This document shows, one piece after another, positions 19,203 to 29,500 of a DNA stretch of 64,000 bases. A program made the position numbers and the translations under genes. This DNA comes from Planctomycetota bacterium (lineage in GTDB: Bacteria; Planctomycetota; UBA1135). The stretch is from the NCBI GenBank assembly GCA_027623295.1, contig JAQBXR010000001.1:180760-244759 (forward strand), read 5' to 3'. Below the pieces are notes generated by a model, which was not told the DNA's origin, ran no database searches, and saw only the letters and a program-made list of their open reading frames with translations. Each line of letters starts with the position of its first letter. Positions within the stretch are counted from its first letter, which is position 1.

Positions 19203-19508
19203 ATGGCTAAAACCAGTGCAGTCAATCGTGAGAAGAAGCGTCAACGTCTCGTAGCAGTTCATGCCGAGCGTCGCGCAACCTTCGTCCTAGTAATCAAGGA
19301 TCCCAACGCAACCCTCGAAGAGAAAAACGAGGCTTATAAGGCGATCCAACGTATGCCGCGTGATGCAAGCGCCGCGCGCCTACACAACCGGTGCAACATC
19401 ACCGGACGTCCGAAAGGCTATTCTCGCCGTTTCGGAATTTCACGTCTCGTCTTTCGGCGCCTCGCGCACCAAGGACAACTTCCCGGTGTCCGTAAGTCCT
19501 CCTGGTAG
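19203..19508 (+). CDS. rpsN: Ribosomal protein uS14, zinc-free long form
   Basis: The 101-residue product starts MAKTSAVNREKKRQRLV and ends with RLHNRCNITGRPKGYSRRFGISRLVFRRLAHQGQLPGVRKSSW. Only a single Cys remains where the short zinc form has CxxC pairs, so this is the long, zinc-independent type. It begins 1 nt after the rplE stop. Confidence 0.97.
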   Translation: MAKTSAVNREKKRQRLVAVHAERRATFVLVIKDPNATLEEKNEAYKAIQRMPRDASAARLHNRCNITGRPKGYSRRFGISRLVFRRLAHQGQLPGVRKSSW

Positions 19509-19542
19509 GGGGAAACTGCCTCCTCAATAAGGAGAATCCATC

Positions 19543-19944
19543 ATGACAATGACCGATCCCATTGCCGACATGCTCACCCGAATCCGTAACGGATTCTCGG
19601 TGCGTCTTAAGTCGGTGGACATGCCAACTTCCAAAATTAAAAGCGCTATCGCGCTGACCATGAAGGAGGAGGGCTACCTCAATGACGTCGAAATCGTAGA
19701 GGACGGAGCTCCACGCAATATCTTGCGTCTCCACCTCAAGTACGACCGCGACGGCAACCCCGCAATCCAAGAGCTTGACCGTATCTCCAAGCCTGGATGC
19801 CGCGTTTACCGCAGCTCTGAGTTGGTGCCACTGGTTCGTCGTGGACTCGGTGTAACCATTATCACGACCTCCAAAGGCGTCATGTCCGGCCGTAAGGCAA
19901 AGGAAATGGGCGTTGGTGGTGAAATCCTCTGCACGATTTTTTAG
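19543..19944 (+). CDS. rpsH: Ribosomal protein uS8
   Basis: S8 binds the centre of 16S rRNA and represses the spc operon in E. coli. The 133-residue product reads MTDPIADMLTRIRNGFSVRLKSVDMPTSKIK and ends with GLGVTIITTSKGVMSGRKAKEMGVGGEILCTIF. Its ribosome-binding site is AAGGAGAATCC. rplF follows after 2 nt. Confidence 0.97.
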   Translation: MTMTDPIADMLTRIRNGFSVRLKSVDMPTSKIKSAIALTMKEEGYLNDVEIVEDGAPRNILRLHLKYDRDGNPAIQELDRISKPGCRVYRSSELVPLVRRGLGVTIITTSKGVMSGRKAKEMGVGGEILCTIF

Positions 19945-19946
19945 TC

Positions 19947-20489
19947 ATGTCGCGCATCGGTAACAAAGAAGTCACACTCCCTGCGGGAGTCACTGTCACA
20001 GTAAAGGCAAGTTCGGTTGAGGTAAAAGGATCTAAGGGACAACTCACGTTCCCACTGTTTCCTGAAGTCTCCGTCGCTGTGGAAGGCGAGATTGTCAAGG
20101 TCAGTCAGACCGGCGCCGGTTCTTCCAAGAATGCGGGTGCTCTTCACGGCCTCGTCCGCGCCAACATCGCCAATATGGTGGTTGGTGTAACCGAAGGCTA
20201 CTCCAAAGGCCTTGAGATTCAGGGAACTGGTTGGAACGCAAAACCAAACGGAACTGGAATCGAAATGCAGATTGGTTTCTGTCACACGGTCATTTGCACG
20301 CCTCCAGAAGGTGTGTCCGTGCAATGCACAAATCCGACCACCTTGTTGGTGTCCGGTATTGATAAGCAGGCTGTTGGTCAGTTCGCTGCCAACATCCGTC
20401 GCGTCCGTCCACCTGAGCCTTACAAAGGCAAAGGCATCCGTTACAAAGACGAGTTCGTTCGTCGCAAGGCAGGCAAATCCCTGACTTAA
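19947..20489 (+). CDS. rplF: Ribosomal protein uL6
   Basis: This 50S protein lies near the GTPase centre. The 180-residue product starts [19 protein letters not shown] and ends with the signature [27 protein letters not shown]. It is packed between rpsH and rplR with 2-nt gaps. Confidence 0.97.
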   Translation: MSRIGNKEVTLPAGVTVTVKASSVEVKGSKGQLTFPLFPEVSVAVEGEIVKVSQTGAGSSKNAGALHGLVRANIANMVVGVTEGYSKGLEIQGTGWNAKPNGTGIEMQIGFCHTVICTPPEGVSVQCTNPTTLLVSGIDKQAVGQFAANIRRVRPPEPYKGKGIRYKDEFVRRKAGKSLT

Positions 20490-20491
20490 TC

Positions 20492-20866
20492 ATGGACCAT
20501 CTCCAACAAAAGAAGAAGTGGAAGAAACGCCATCGCAAGTCGATGGGTGTGCGCCGCCGCCTGCGCAACTCTTCCGATCGTCCGCGGTTGTCCATCTTCC
20601 GCAGTTCCAAGCACATTCATGTGCAGCTCATCGATGACATGGCTGGCGTCACTCTTGCGAGTGCGTCTACTTTGGACAAAGAAGTTGCCACCGAATGTGA
20701 GGGCAAGGACAAAACTACCAGCGCTCAAATTGTTGGCGCCAAAGTTGCCGAACGCGCAAGAGCGGCTGGCATTGAAGAAGTCATGTTTGATCGTGGCTGG
20801 TACCTCTACCATGGCCGCGTGAAGGCCCTTGCAGAAGCTGCCCGCGAGGGTGGTCTTAAGTTCTAG
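20492..20866 (+). CDS. rplR: Ribosomal protein uL18
   Basis: This 5S rRNA-binding protein has 124 residues: a basic N-terminus ([44 protein letters not shown]) followed by [44 protein letters not shown], the standard C-terminal motif. Confidence 0.97.
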   Translation: MDHLQQKKKWKKRHRKSMGVRRRLRNSSDRPRLSIFRSSKHIHVQLIDDMAGVTLASASTLDKEVATECEGKDKTTSAQIVGAKVAERARAAGIEEVMFDRGWYLYHGRVKALAEAAREGGLKF

Positions 20867-20878
20867 TCGAAAGAAGCC

Positions 20879-21391
20879 ATGTACAACAAACTACCTGAAT
20901 TCATCGACCGCACCGATGCTGAGAAGCTTGGTGAACTGAAAGAAGAGCGTATTACCGTAAACCGGACCGCCAAAGTGGTCAAAGGTGGACGTCGCTTTGC
21001 TTTCTCTGCTTTGACTGTAGTCGGCAACCAAGACGGCATCGTCGGTTTTGGTTTCGGCAAAGCAAAGGAGATTCCAGCAGCCATGCAGAAGGCCTTTAAA
21101 GATGGCCGTAAGCATTTGGTTCGCGTTCCTCGCGTTGGGACTACCATCCCGCATGAGATTGAAGGCATTTACTGTTCTTCAAAGGTTCGCATCATTCCTG
21201 CCTCTCCTGGTACCGGCATTATTGCGGGTAGCACGGTTCGCGCAGTGTTGGAACTTGCTGGTGTGCGCGACGTGCTCACCAAGTGTTACGGATCGACTAA
21301 CTCGATCAATCTGGTTAAAGCGACAATCGTCGCTCTTGGGGCTCTTCGCACCAAGGAAGAAATCGCAGAACTGCGTGGAGTAGAACTCTAA
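20879..21391 (+). CDS. rpsE: Ribosomal protein uS5
   Basis: S5 shapes the decoding site and the mRNA entry. The 170-residue product has KEERITVNRTAKVVKGGRRFAFSALTVVGNQDGIVGFGFGKAKEIPAAMQKA and the second domain IPASPGTGIIAGSTVRAVLELAGVRDVLTKCYGSTNSIN. The TAA stop overlaps the rplO ATG (TAATG), which leaves no room for rpmD, the gene that usually lies here. Confidence 0.98.
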   Translation: MYNKLPEFIDRTDAEKLGELKEERITVNRTAKVVKGGRRFAFSALTVVGNQDGIVGFGFGKAKEIPAAMQKAFKDGRKHLVRVPRVGTTIPHEIEGIYCSSKVRIIPASPGTGIIAGSTVRAVLELAGVRDVLTKCYGSTNSINLVKATIVALGALRTKEEIAELRGVEL

Positions 21392-21837
21392 TGCAAATTC
21401 ATGATGTTACATCTCGTGGTCACAACCACGATAAGCGCAAGCGAGTCGGCCGTGGTGTCGGTTCCGGCAAAGGTAAGACTGCAGGTCGTGGCCATAATGG
21501 TCAGCTTAGTCGTTCTGGAGACAATCCTCGGATTGGTTTCGAGGGTGGGCAAATGCCTATCTTCCGCCGTATGCCTAAGCGTGGATTCACCAACGCACGC
21601 TTCAAGAAGAACTACACCTTAGTCAACGTCGAAGCTCTTGCAGCATTCGAAAATGGCGAAGTGATTGATCTCAAGTCTGTTCTCGACCGTGGTCTTGCCC
21701 GTAAAACCGGCGACATGCTTAAGGTTCTTGGACAGGGTGAAATCTCTCATAAGGTGACCGTCAAGGCTCACAAGTTCTCAGGTACTGCCAAGACCAAGAT
21801 TGAAGCTGCCGGCGGTTCCGTCGAGTTGCTCGACTAA
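21391..21837 (+). CDS. rplO: Ribosomal protein uL15
   Basis: This late 50S assembly protein has 148 residues, including KRKRVGRGVGSGKGKTAGRGHNGQ, RIGFEGGQMPIFRRMPKRGF and a C-terminal HKFSGTAKTKIEAAGGSVELL. It begins within the rpsE stop codon. secY follows after 6 nt. Confidence 0.97.
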   Translation: MQIHDVTSRGHNHDKRKRVGRGVGSGKGKTAGRGHNGQLSRSGDNPRIGFEGGQMPIFRRMPKRGFTNARFKKNYTLVNVEALAAFENGEVIDLKSVLDRGLARKTGDMLKVLGQGEISHKVTVKAHKFSGTAKTKIEAAGGSVELLD

Positions 21838-21843
21838 TCAACG

Positions 21844-23172
21844 ATGGACAAATTTCTGACCATCCTGCGCGTTCCTGAGTTGCGTGCAAAAATCTCTACG
21901 ACGTTCCTGTTGTTGTTCATTTATCGCTTGGGGTTTCATGTCCCATTGCCTGGTATTGATCTTTCTGCAGTAGCGTCGGCAGCAAGTAAAGCGGATTCCA
22001 ATGCCTTGTTCGGCATTATGAATGCGTTTACTGGTGCAGGCATGGGCCAAGCGGTCCTGTTTTCGCTGGGTGTGATGCCATATATTTCGGCATCCATTAT
22101 TTTCAGCCTTCTCACTAAGGTGGTACCTTCTTTGGAAGCGCTCTCTAAAGAAGGGGCTTCTGGTCAGAAGAAAATCAATCAGCTCACTCGGATAGCGACC
22201 ATTCCAATCTGTTTACTGCAGGGATTGTTTGTGGTTTTCGGTGTGGTTTACAACCCTGCCTATGGCCTCATGCCAGAAGGTGGATCCTTCTTCTACACGG
22301 TAGCCATCATGCTCGCATTAACTGCAGGCACGATGTTCATCATGTGGATCGGTGAACAAATCACCGAATACGGACTTGGTAACGGTGTATCCCTGATCAT
22401 TATGGCAGGAATCATCGCGAACTTGCCTAGCACCGTACAAAAGGCTTTCGCTCTCCGTGACGACGCCCACCAGTTGGGAGTCACCCTTGCTGTGATGTGG
22501 GTTGTGATTGTGATCGTGGTGGTTTACCTCACCCGAGGTCAGCGCCGCATTCCGATTCAACAAGCAAAGCTGACTCGTGGCCGCAAGGTCATGGGGGGGC
22601 AGCGCCATTACTTACCGATTAAGGTAAACCAGGCTGGCGTGATGCCCATCATCTTTGCTTCTGCGCTATTCATTGTTCCGAGCGTGCTCGGCTCGATGCC
22701 CGGATTCGGTTGGATGCGCAACCTCATGGACACTGCGGGCTTTACTTACATTGCCCTCTACTCGGCCATGATTATTGGTTTCTCGTTCATGTGGACGAGA
22801 CTGATGTTCCAGCCCGATGACATTGCTAGCAATCTAAAGGACCAAGGTTCTTTCATACCTGGCATTCGTCCTGGAAAGGCAACATCCGAATATCTCAGCT
22901 TCGTTCTGGATCGGATTACCCTTGCTGGTTCCATTTTCCTCGCGGTGATCGCGGTTATGCCAAACATCTTGATTGGTAATCTCCACGTGAACCCGATGAT
23001 TGCTTACTTCCTCGGTGGTACTTCCATTCTGATTGTTGTGGGTGTAGCCCTCGACATGGTGGATCGCCTCAATGCCCAGCTCGTGATGCGCAACTACGAA
23101 GGCTTCATGAAGGGCAGCTCCAAGGGTAAGAAAGGTAAGGGCAGCGGCAAAGCTTCCTGGACCCGCAAGTAA
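21844..23172 (+). CDS. secY: Preprotein translocase channel SecY
   Basis: This is the pore subunit of the SecYEG translocon, here 442 residues with ten predicted membrane helices. Family motifs include PELRAKISTTFLLLFIYRLGFHVPLPGID, the plug region, LGVMPYISASIIFSLL, GEQITEYGLGNGVSLIIMAGI, LTRGQRRIPIQQAKLTRG and LPIKVNQAGVMPIIFA. The C-terminus is lysine/glycine rich (KGSSKGKKGKGSGKASWTRK). Its place after rplO and before adk is standard. Confidence 0.98.
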   Translation: MDKFLTILRVPELRAKISTTFLLLFIYRLGFHVPLPGIDLSAVASAASKADSNALFGIMNAFTGAGMGQAVLFSLGVMPYISASIIFSLLTKVVPSLEALSKEGASGQKKINQLTRIATIPICLLQGLFVVFGVVYNPAYGLMPEGGSFFYTVAIMLALTAGTMFIMWIGEQITEYGLGNGVSLIIMAGIIANLPSTVQKAFALRDDAHQLGVTLAVMWVVIVIVVVYLTRGQRRIPIQQAKLTRGRKVMGGQRHYLPIKVNQAGVMPIIFASALFIVPSVLGSMPGFGWMRNLMDTAGFTYIALYSAMIIGFSFMWTRLMFQPDDIASNLKDQGSFIPGIRPGKATSEYLSFVLDRITLAGSIFLAVIAVMPNILIGNLHVNPMIAYFLGGTSILIVVGVALDMVDRLNAQLVMRNYEGFMKGSSKGKKGKGSGKASWTRK

Positions 23173-23174
23173 TC

Positions 23175-23744
23175 ATGATTACCATTCTCCTTGGCGCTCC
23201 CGGTGTGGGAAAAGGTACGCAGGCTCAGCTTGCTGCTGGAGCGCATGGTTGGATTCATCTTTCTACTGGCGAACTTCTCCGTGAAGAGGTTGCTGCTGGA
23301 AGCGAGTTGGGTACCCAGGCCAATGAATTCATGAGCCGTGGGGATTTAGTCCCTGACGAAGTCATGGTTGGGATGGTTGCTGCACGAATTGAGTCCCTCT
23401 CGCCAGAGGATGTCCTCCTGCTCGACGGATTTCCTCGGACTTTAGTCCAAGCAAAGGCTTTAGAGGCGGCTTCTCCTAGCGGTTCTATTGGGCTGGCGCT
23501 ATACTTCACGGCTGCCGACTCCGTCCTAACACAACGTTTGTTAGGCCGTGGAAGGAAGGATGACACTGAAAACGTTATCCAACACCGTCTCTCGGTTTAC
23601 CGGGAAACGACTCAACCCTTGGTTGCTTTCTATAGCGAACGAGGACTCCTTTCTGAGGTTAATGCTGACCGCCCAGTCGAAGATGTCCAATCGGATTTCC
23701 TCAACACTGTGCAGAACGCTCTCGGGAAAACCAACCTAGCCTAA
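23175..23744 (+). CDS. adk: Adenylate kinase, short-lid form
   Basis: The enzyme catalyses AMP + ATP = 2 ADP. The 189-residue product carries the P-loop [12 protein letters not shown], the AMP-site motif [29 protein letters not shown] and [27 protein letters not shown]. The lid is the short type without the zinc-binding cysteines. It starts 2 nt after secY. The map gene that often follows is absent; infA comes next after 5 nt. Confidence 0.96.
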   Translation: MITILLGAPGVGKGTQAQLAAGAHGWIHLSTGELLREEVAAGSELGTQANEFMSRGDLVPDEVMVGMVAARIESLSPEDVLLLDGFPRTLVQAKALEAASPSGSIGLALYFTAADSVLTQRLLGRGRKDDTENVIQHRLSVYRETTQPLVAFYSERGLLSEVNADRPVEDVQSDFLNTVQNALGKTNLA

Positions 23745-23749
23745 TCTGC

Positions 23750-23998
23750 ATGGCTAAAGAAGAGCCCATTACATTGACTGCCGTCGTCAAGGAAACACTT
23801 CCTGGCGCGACCTTCAATGTGGAACTCGAGAATGGACAGCAGATTCTCGCTCACATCTCTGGAAAAATGCGCATGCACTACATTCGCATCACTCCCGGAG
23901 ACACCGTTACCATCGAACTGTCGCCATACGATCTAACTCGCTGCCGCATTGTGTATCGAGGAGAACGTCGTCGGCGCTACGGCCGTGGCCCTAGCTAA
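23750..23998 (+). CDS. infA: Translation initiation factor IF-1
   Basis: IF-1 occupies the 30S A site during initiation. The 82-residue OB-fold protein reads [72 protein letters not shown], followed by a short basic tail ([10 protein letters not shown]) beyond the usual end. Confidence 0.96.
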   Translation: MAKEEPITLTAVVKETLPGATFNVELENGQQILAHISGKMRMHYIRITPGDTVTIELSPYDLTRCRIVYRGERRRRYGRGPS

Positions 23999-24027
23999 AC
24001 GGCCCAACAAAATACGAATCTAGAAAG

Positions 24028-24144
24028 ATGAAAGTCCGCGCATCCGTCCGCCGCATTTGCGGTTCCTGCAAGGTGATCCGTCGCCATGGCAAAGTCCGTG
24101 TCATTTGTAGCCATGATCCTCGCCATAAACAGGTTCAGGGTTAA
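24028..24144 (+). CDS. rpmJ: Ribosomal protein bL36 (not in ORF track)
   Basis: This 38-residue ORF is too short for the track: [20 protein letters not shown], then [18 protein letters not shown]. It has the zinc-ribbon pattern of L36 (Cys11, Cys14, Cys27 and a late His), so it is the zinc-binding form. It lies between infA and rpsM exactly as in other alpha operons. Confidence 0.95.
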   Translation: MKVRASVRRICGSCKVIRRHGKVRVICSHDPRHKQVQG

Positions 24145-24181
24145 TCCCAGTTCCATTTAATCCCATTCCTGAGCGAAGAAA

Positions 24182-24565
24182 ATGCCCCGCCTCATTGGTG
24201 TAGACATCCCGAACGACAAGCGCACTGTGATTGCGTTGACCTATCTCTATGGAGTAGGCAACACCACGGCTGCGAAGATCTGTGAAGATCTGAACTTGGA
24301 CCCAAACCGTCGTGCAAAAGAGTTGTCTGATGACGAACTCTCCAGCATCGCGGTTTACATGGAAGCGAACTGTGTCGTCGAAGGTTTACTTCGTCGTACC
24401 AACACTCAGGCGATTAACCGCCTGCGTGAAATCGCCTGTTATCGCGGGTTACGTCACCGTCGGGGACTTCCAGTTCGTGGCCAACGTACTCGTACCAACG
24501 CACGTGGCCGTAAAGGTCCAAAGAAGACGGTTGCCGGCAAGAAGTCGGTGAAGTCGATGAAGTAA
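24182..24565 (+). CDS. rpsM: Ribosomal protein uS13
   Basis: This 30S head protein contacts P-site tRNA and 50S bridges. The 127-residue product has MPRLIGVDIPNDKRTVIALTYLYGVGNTTAAKIC, REIACYRGLRHRRGLPVRGQRTRTNARGRKGPKKTVAGKK and a basic tail that reaches into the P site. Confidence 0.97.
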   Translation: MPRLIGVDIPNDKRTVIALTYLYGVGNTTAAKICEDLNLDPNRRAKELSDDELSSIAVYMEANCVVEGLLRRTNTQAINRLREIACYRGLRHRRGLPVRGQRTRTNARGRKGPKKTVAGKKSVKSMK

Positions 24566-24612
24566 GCCCAGCTTGCATCCCATTCAAAGCAACAGCTTAA
24601 AAGAACAGAAAG

Positions 24613-25005
24613 ATGAGTGCAGCCCGCAGCAGTAGTAGCAAACGCAAATTAAAGAAGTGCGGTGCCCGTGGCATCGCGTTCGTGCGTTCTACGTTCAACA
24701 ACACGATCATCACTTTGACCGACCCCAAAGGGAACACCATTGCATGGGGTTCACCTGGCGGCGTTGGATACAAAGGGTCTCGTAAATCAACTCCCTTTGC
24801 CGCACAACAAGCCGCAATTCGCGCTGCAGAAACCGCATCAAAGATGGGTTTGCGCGAGGTTGAAGTCCGTGTAAAGGGCCCAGGTTCCGGTCGCGAAAGC
24901 GCGATCCGGGGTCTGAATCATGGTGGCCTTCGGGTCACTTCCATTGAGGATTTTACTCCGTTGCCACACAACGGTTGCCGCCCGCCTAAAAAGCGTCGCG
25001 TCTGA
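24613..25005 (+). CDS. rpsK: Ribosomal protein uS11
   Basis: This 30S platform protein has 130 residues: [68 protein letters not shown] and [18 protein letters not shown]. rpsD usually follows but is missing; rpoA begins after 44 nt. Confidence 0.98.
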   Translation: MSAARSSSSKRKLKKCGARGIAFVRSTFNNTIITLTDPKGNTIAWGSPGGVGYKGSRKSTPFAAQQAAIRAAETASKMGLREVEVRVKGPGSGRESAIRGLNHGGLRVTSIEDFTPLPHNGCRPPKKRRV

Positions 25006-25017
25006 TCCCCATTTTTC

Positions 25018-25031
25018 TTCTAGGCCTAGAA
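25018..25031. repeat. Perfect 14-bp palindrome between rpsK and rpoA
   Basis: TTCTAGGCCTAGAA is its own reverse complement. It lies in the 44-nt spacer where rpsD would normally be. With no loop it is more likely a protein-binding site or a chance palindrome than an RNA hairpin. Confidence 0.4.
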
Positions 25032-25049
25032 ACCCAGTAACGAATTAAC

Positions 25050-26066
25050 ATGCGCATCCGCTGGCGTGACTTCGAACTACCATCCGGTGTTGTTCAAGAG
25101 CAGTCATCTGCTTCTGACACCTACGGTAAGTTCATCATCGAGCCCTTTGAACAGGGCTTCGGCCATTCCATTGGAAATGGTCTCCGTCGTGTTTTGCTTG
25201 GATCTATCGAGGGCACTGCAGTTACTGCAGTCGAAATCGAAGGTGTCGAGCACGAATTCCGCACCATTGAAGGTGTGGTGGAAGATGTCACTCAATTGGT
25301 CCTGGCGTTTAAGCGCCTTTGTGTCCAAGTTAATGTGGCTGAGCTCCCGGTCACTCTGACTCTTGATAAGTCGGAAGAAGGTGTCGTAACCGCAGCGGAC
25401 ATTAAATGTCCAGCGGGTGTCGAGATCATCAACCAGGACCTCGCTCTTTGCACATTAAGTGGCAAGAATGCTGCTGTTTCCGTCAAGCTCACAGTTCGTC
25501 GCGGCCGCGGTTACGTTGCTGCTGAAGAAACTGGTGAATCTATGGACGAAATCGGCATCATCCCGCTTGACGCAGCTTACAGCCCTGTGCTGCGCGTGCG
25601 TTATGGCGTAGAGGCCACCCGTGTGGGTAAGTTCACCAACTACGATCGTCTGGTTCTGGAAATCTGGACCGATGGCACCGTAAAGCCAGACATGGCATTG
25701 GTGGAAGCTGCGAAAATCTATCGCAAGCACCTCAACCCATTCGTTCAGTTCAATAACGCTGTGCAAGGCGTCTCGGTCGTGGATGAAGTCCAGGCCGTCG
25801 ATGCTGCTGCCGAGCGTCGTCGCGAGCGCATGATTGGCCTCCTTAGTGAGCCGATTGAGCGTCTTGATCTGTCAACCCGCGCACGTAACTGTCTAGATGT
25901 TGCAGAAGTGCGGACCCTCGAGGACTTGGTGTTTAAGGCTCCGGATGAGCTCTTGGCTATCAAGAACCTTGGCCAAACTGTTCTTACCGAGATCGATCGC
26001 AAATTGGGCGATCTCGACCTCTCCATTGGCATGGACCGAGAAGCCCTTCTAGGGGCCTCCAAATAG
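25050..26066 (+). CDS. rpoA: RNA polymerase alpha subunit
   Basis: Alpha starts polymerase assembly and contacts activators and UP elements. The 338-residue product has the N-terminal dimerisation domain (FIIEPFEQGFGHSIGNGLRRVLLGSIEGTAVTAV) and the helix-hairpin-helix C-terminal domain (LSTRARNCLDVAEVRTLEDLVFKAPDELLAIKNLGQTVLTEI). rplQ follows after 10 nt. Confidence 0.98.
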   Translation: MRIRWRDFELPSGVVQEQSSASDTYGKFIIEPFEQGFGHSIGNGLRRVLLGSIEGTAVTAVEIEGVEHEFRTIEGVVEDVTQLVLAFKRLCVQVNVAELPVTLTLDKSEEGVVTAADIKCPAGVEIINQDLALCTLSGKNAAVSVKLTVRRGRGYVAAEETGESMDEIGIIPLDAAYSPVLRVRYGVEATRVGKFTNYDRLVLEIWTDGTVKPDMALVEAAKIYRKHLNPFVQFNNAVQGVSVVDEVQAVDAAAERRRERMIGLLSEPIERLDLSTRARNCLDVAEVRTLEDLVFKAPDELLAIKNLGQTVLTEIDRKLGDLDLSIGMDREALLGASK

Positions 26067-26076
26067 GAGAATTGCA

Positions 26077-26469
26077 ATGCGTCACCGCGTAAAGACTAAT
26101 AAATTCTCCCGTACTGGCGCACACCGCCGTGCCCTCGCTCGTAACCTCTTCCAAGCACTCATTCTTCATGAGCGGATTGAGACTACCGTGCCCAAGGCTA
26201 AGGCTCACCGCCCGTACGCTGAGAAGCTCATCACTTTGGCTAAGGTAAAGAACTTGCACAACTTCCGTCGTGCATTGGCTATCCTTGGCAATGATCGCAA
26301 AACAACCACTAAGTTGTTTGATGTCATCGGCCCTCGTTTTAAGGATCGTCCAGGCGGTTACACCCGCATCCTCAAGTTGGCAAAGCCACGCTTGGGTGAT
26401 AACGCTCCAGTCGCAATCTGGGAGCTCGTTGAGCGCTCCGAGAAAGAGGCTGAAGTTGCCGCGGATTAG
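26077..26469 (+). CDS. rplQ: Ribosomal protein bL17
   Basis: This is the last gene of the alpha operon. The 130-residue product starts MRHRVKTNKFSRTGAHRRALARNLFQALILHERIETTVPKAK and includes DRPGGYTRILKLAKPRLGDNAPVAIWELV. Its ribosome-binding site is AGGAGAATTGC. A strong terminator follows 20 nt after the stop. Confidence 0.98.
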   Translation: MRHRVKTNKFSRTGAHRRALARNLFQALILHERIETTVPKAKAHRPYAEKLITLAKVKNLHNFRRALAILGNDRKTTTKLFDVIGPRFKDRPGGYTRILKLAKPRLGDNAPVAIWELVERSEKEAEVAAD

Positions 26470-26489
26470 ATTCGTTTTAAAATGAAGCA

Positions 26490-26525
26490 CGGCTGGCAGG
26501 TTTATTCCTGCCAGCCGTTTTTTTT
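26490..26525 (+). terminator. Rho-independent terminator of the S10-spc-alpha operon
   Basis: A perfect 11-bp stem, CGGCTGGCAGG with CCTGCCAGCCG and loop TTTATT, is followed by eight T residues. It separates rplQ from the convergent dnaE. On the opposite strand the flank is less T-rich, so it mainly serves the + strand. Confidence 0.93.
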
Positions 26526-26564
26526 CAAGCCCAAAGATTTGAGGCGATGCTCCTGAGAGGAGGA

Positions 26565-29500
26565 TTATCGGCTCCAAGCCGGTTTTTTCTCGCGCTCCAC
26601 AATGCCACGTTCCATGACGGCTCGAGCGCAGTCAGCACCTAGCAATAGGTTGAGTTCATCGATCAGCTGTGAATCTAACTTCACGGACCACTCGGTGCCG
26701 GCGCGAATGAAACGCGCAATTCCTTGCTGGTCGTGGGTCAGGAAGCGGACTCTTGATTCACCAGAATGGGTCTGAAGTAATTTTTGAATGGCCTCAATGG
26801 GAGGGTTGCCCGCCGGAAGATGGATTTCGAGTGCTCCCTTCAAGCGCATGTCTTCTTTTGTTCCGAGTGGCTCAATGTGTTCCACAATCATCTCCGGTTC
26901 ATCATTTGAGATTTGGATGCGTCCGTGGAAAAGGCCAACAAAATCTTCTTCTAAAAAGTGTGCTACTTCTTCCCATACGCGTGGAAAAACCACAGCAGGG
27001 GTGGAGCCATAAAGATCTTCTATTTTCATCTTGGCGAACTTCTTAGCTGGATCCTTGCGCGTACCGCGTACAGCCAGCATGGTTGCGATTCCCGGTAGTG
27101 CTAGTTTGGCATCGTCTCCGGCCTCTTTGGCTGAGCGGCTCGTCCAAGGGCTAAGCCCACCAAGAATGTGACGGAAATCGTCAAGTGGGTGCGCGGTCAG
27201 GTAGAGGCCTAAGGTCTCCTTCTCATGCTGTAGCAATAGCTTTAATTCTGGAGCGGACAGCTCCGAGGCGGTTTTCAGAATGCCATCTTTGGTATCGGAT
27301 GCCGAAACTGGCACCGGTTCTGGAGCGCCAAAGAGCATGCCCTGACCTTTTGCTCGGTCCTTGGCTAGGCTCGAGGCATAACGCAGGCGGTCTTCCAGTT
27401 GTGGAATGATGTGCACTCGGGATTCCCCGAAGACATCGAAAGCGCCGGCCTTCGCCAGGCTTTCGAAAGTACCTTTATTGATACTGGAGGCTACGCCATT
27501 TACGAAAACATCGTCTAGGTTTTCGAAGACTCCGTTTTCTTGTTTTATGCGCAGGTTAATCAAGGTTTCGGCAGCACCGCCGCCTACTCCTTTAATGGCC
27601 TCAAGCCCAAAACGAATACGCTCGCCGTCCAATACATGGAAACGCCGATGTGAAGTGTTGATGCACGGAGGTTCCAAGCGCACGGCATGTTTACGCGCAT
27701 CTTCAATCAAGGAACGGAGTTTCTCCGTATCGGATGCTTCATAGGTGAATGATGCTGCGTAGAACTCCGCAGGATGATGCGCTTTCATATACGCTGCTTG
27801 GTAAGTCACCATGGCGTAGGCGGCCGAGTGTGACTTGTTGAAGCCATACTCCGCAAACTTCTTCATCATCTCCCAGATTTCGATAGCCACGGCTTCTGGG
27901 ACTTCGCGTTCCTGCGCGCCCTCGAGAAACTTGGGCTCGAACTGTTCCATGAGTTCAAGGCTTTTCTTGCCCATGGCCTTGCGTAGTGAATCTGCATCAG
28001 CCAGGGAGAAACCACCCATGCGTTGCGCCACCCGCATAATCTGTTCCTGATAGATCAGCACTCCATAGGTCTCGCTCAGAATTGGCTCGAGAATCGGATG
28101 CTGGTAGCTCACTTCCTCTTTGCCGTGTTTCCGTAGAGCAAAGGTGGTGTGAAGCCCAGACCCAAGTGGACCAGGACGGAACAGGGCCAAAACTGCAATG
28201 ATGTCCTCATAGCAGGAAGGCTTGATGTCGGCGAGCAACTTGCGCATGCCGCCAGATTCCAGCTGAAAGACACCCTCGGTGTCGCCTTTGCAGAGCAGTT
28301 CGTACACTGCAGGCTCATCAAGGGGGAGGTCATCGAGCTCAATCGGGTCGCCGCCGAGCCGTACCACCTGAGAAACGGCTTCCTGCAGAATCGACAAGGT
28401 GCGAAGGCCCAAGAAGTCCATTTTGAGCAATCCATATTGCTCGCAGTACTTCATATCCCATTGCGTGGTTAAGTTGCCAGAGACCTTGGCAAGCGGAATG
28501 ATGTCGCGCAAAGGTTCATCTGCAATGATGACGCCGGCTGCGTGAATGCCGGAATTGCGGCACAACCCTTCCACTTTCAGCGCTAATCCAAACCACTCTT
28601 TGTGTAGCTCGGAGTTCTCAAAGGCTTCCTTCAGGTCCAGTTCGTCCTCAATTGCTTTGGCTAACTTTACGCCAGGGCCATTGGGAATTTTCTTCGCCAT
28701 CTTGTCGACTTCCGACAGGGGCACATCCATGACTCGGCCCATGTCACGCAATGCGTTCTTTGCCTTTAGCTTTCCAAAGGTAATGATCTGACATACGTTT
28801 TCGCTGCCGTAACGCTCGCGCGTGTAGTGAATCATTTCCTCGCGGCGATCCTTGCAGAAGTCGATATCGATATCCGGCATCGATATCCGCGAAGGGTTGA
28901 GGAATCGTTCGAACAGCAAGTCGTATTTCAGCGGGTCAATCCGGGTGATGCCTAATACGAAAGCAATGATCGAGCCCGCTGCCGAACCACGACCAGGTCC
29001 GACTGGAATTCCACAATCACGCGCATAGCGAATCAAGTCCCAAACAATTAGGAAGTAGGAAACGAAGCCCATCTCGGTGATGACCCCAAATTCAAATTCC
29101 AACCGACTCCGTGCTTCTTCGGGATTTCCAGGATAGAAATGAGAAAATCCCTTCTCACACAAATCGCGGAATAACTGGTCTGGAGTGCGCTCATCGTCTG
29201 TTTTGAAAACGGGGAGGCGCAAGCGGCCAATCTCTAGCTCGACATCGATTCGGTCAGCAACGAGTTGAGTATTGCGCAATGCTTCCGGTAGGTCGGAGAA
29301 AATGCGATTCATTTCCTCGCGTTTACGGAAGTACAAAGTGTCTGTGTCCATGCGCCAGCGATCAGGGTCTGCCAAACGCGAGCCGGTGTTCAGACAAATC
29401 ATGGCATCTTGTGCGGCACAATCTTCATGGCGCAAATAATGAATGTCGTTTGTCGCCACTAGGGGAGCATTCATGGCACCCTTCAATCGGGCCATGCCTT

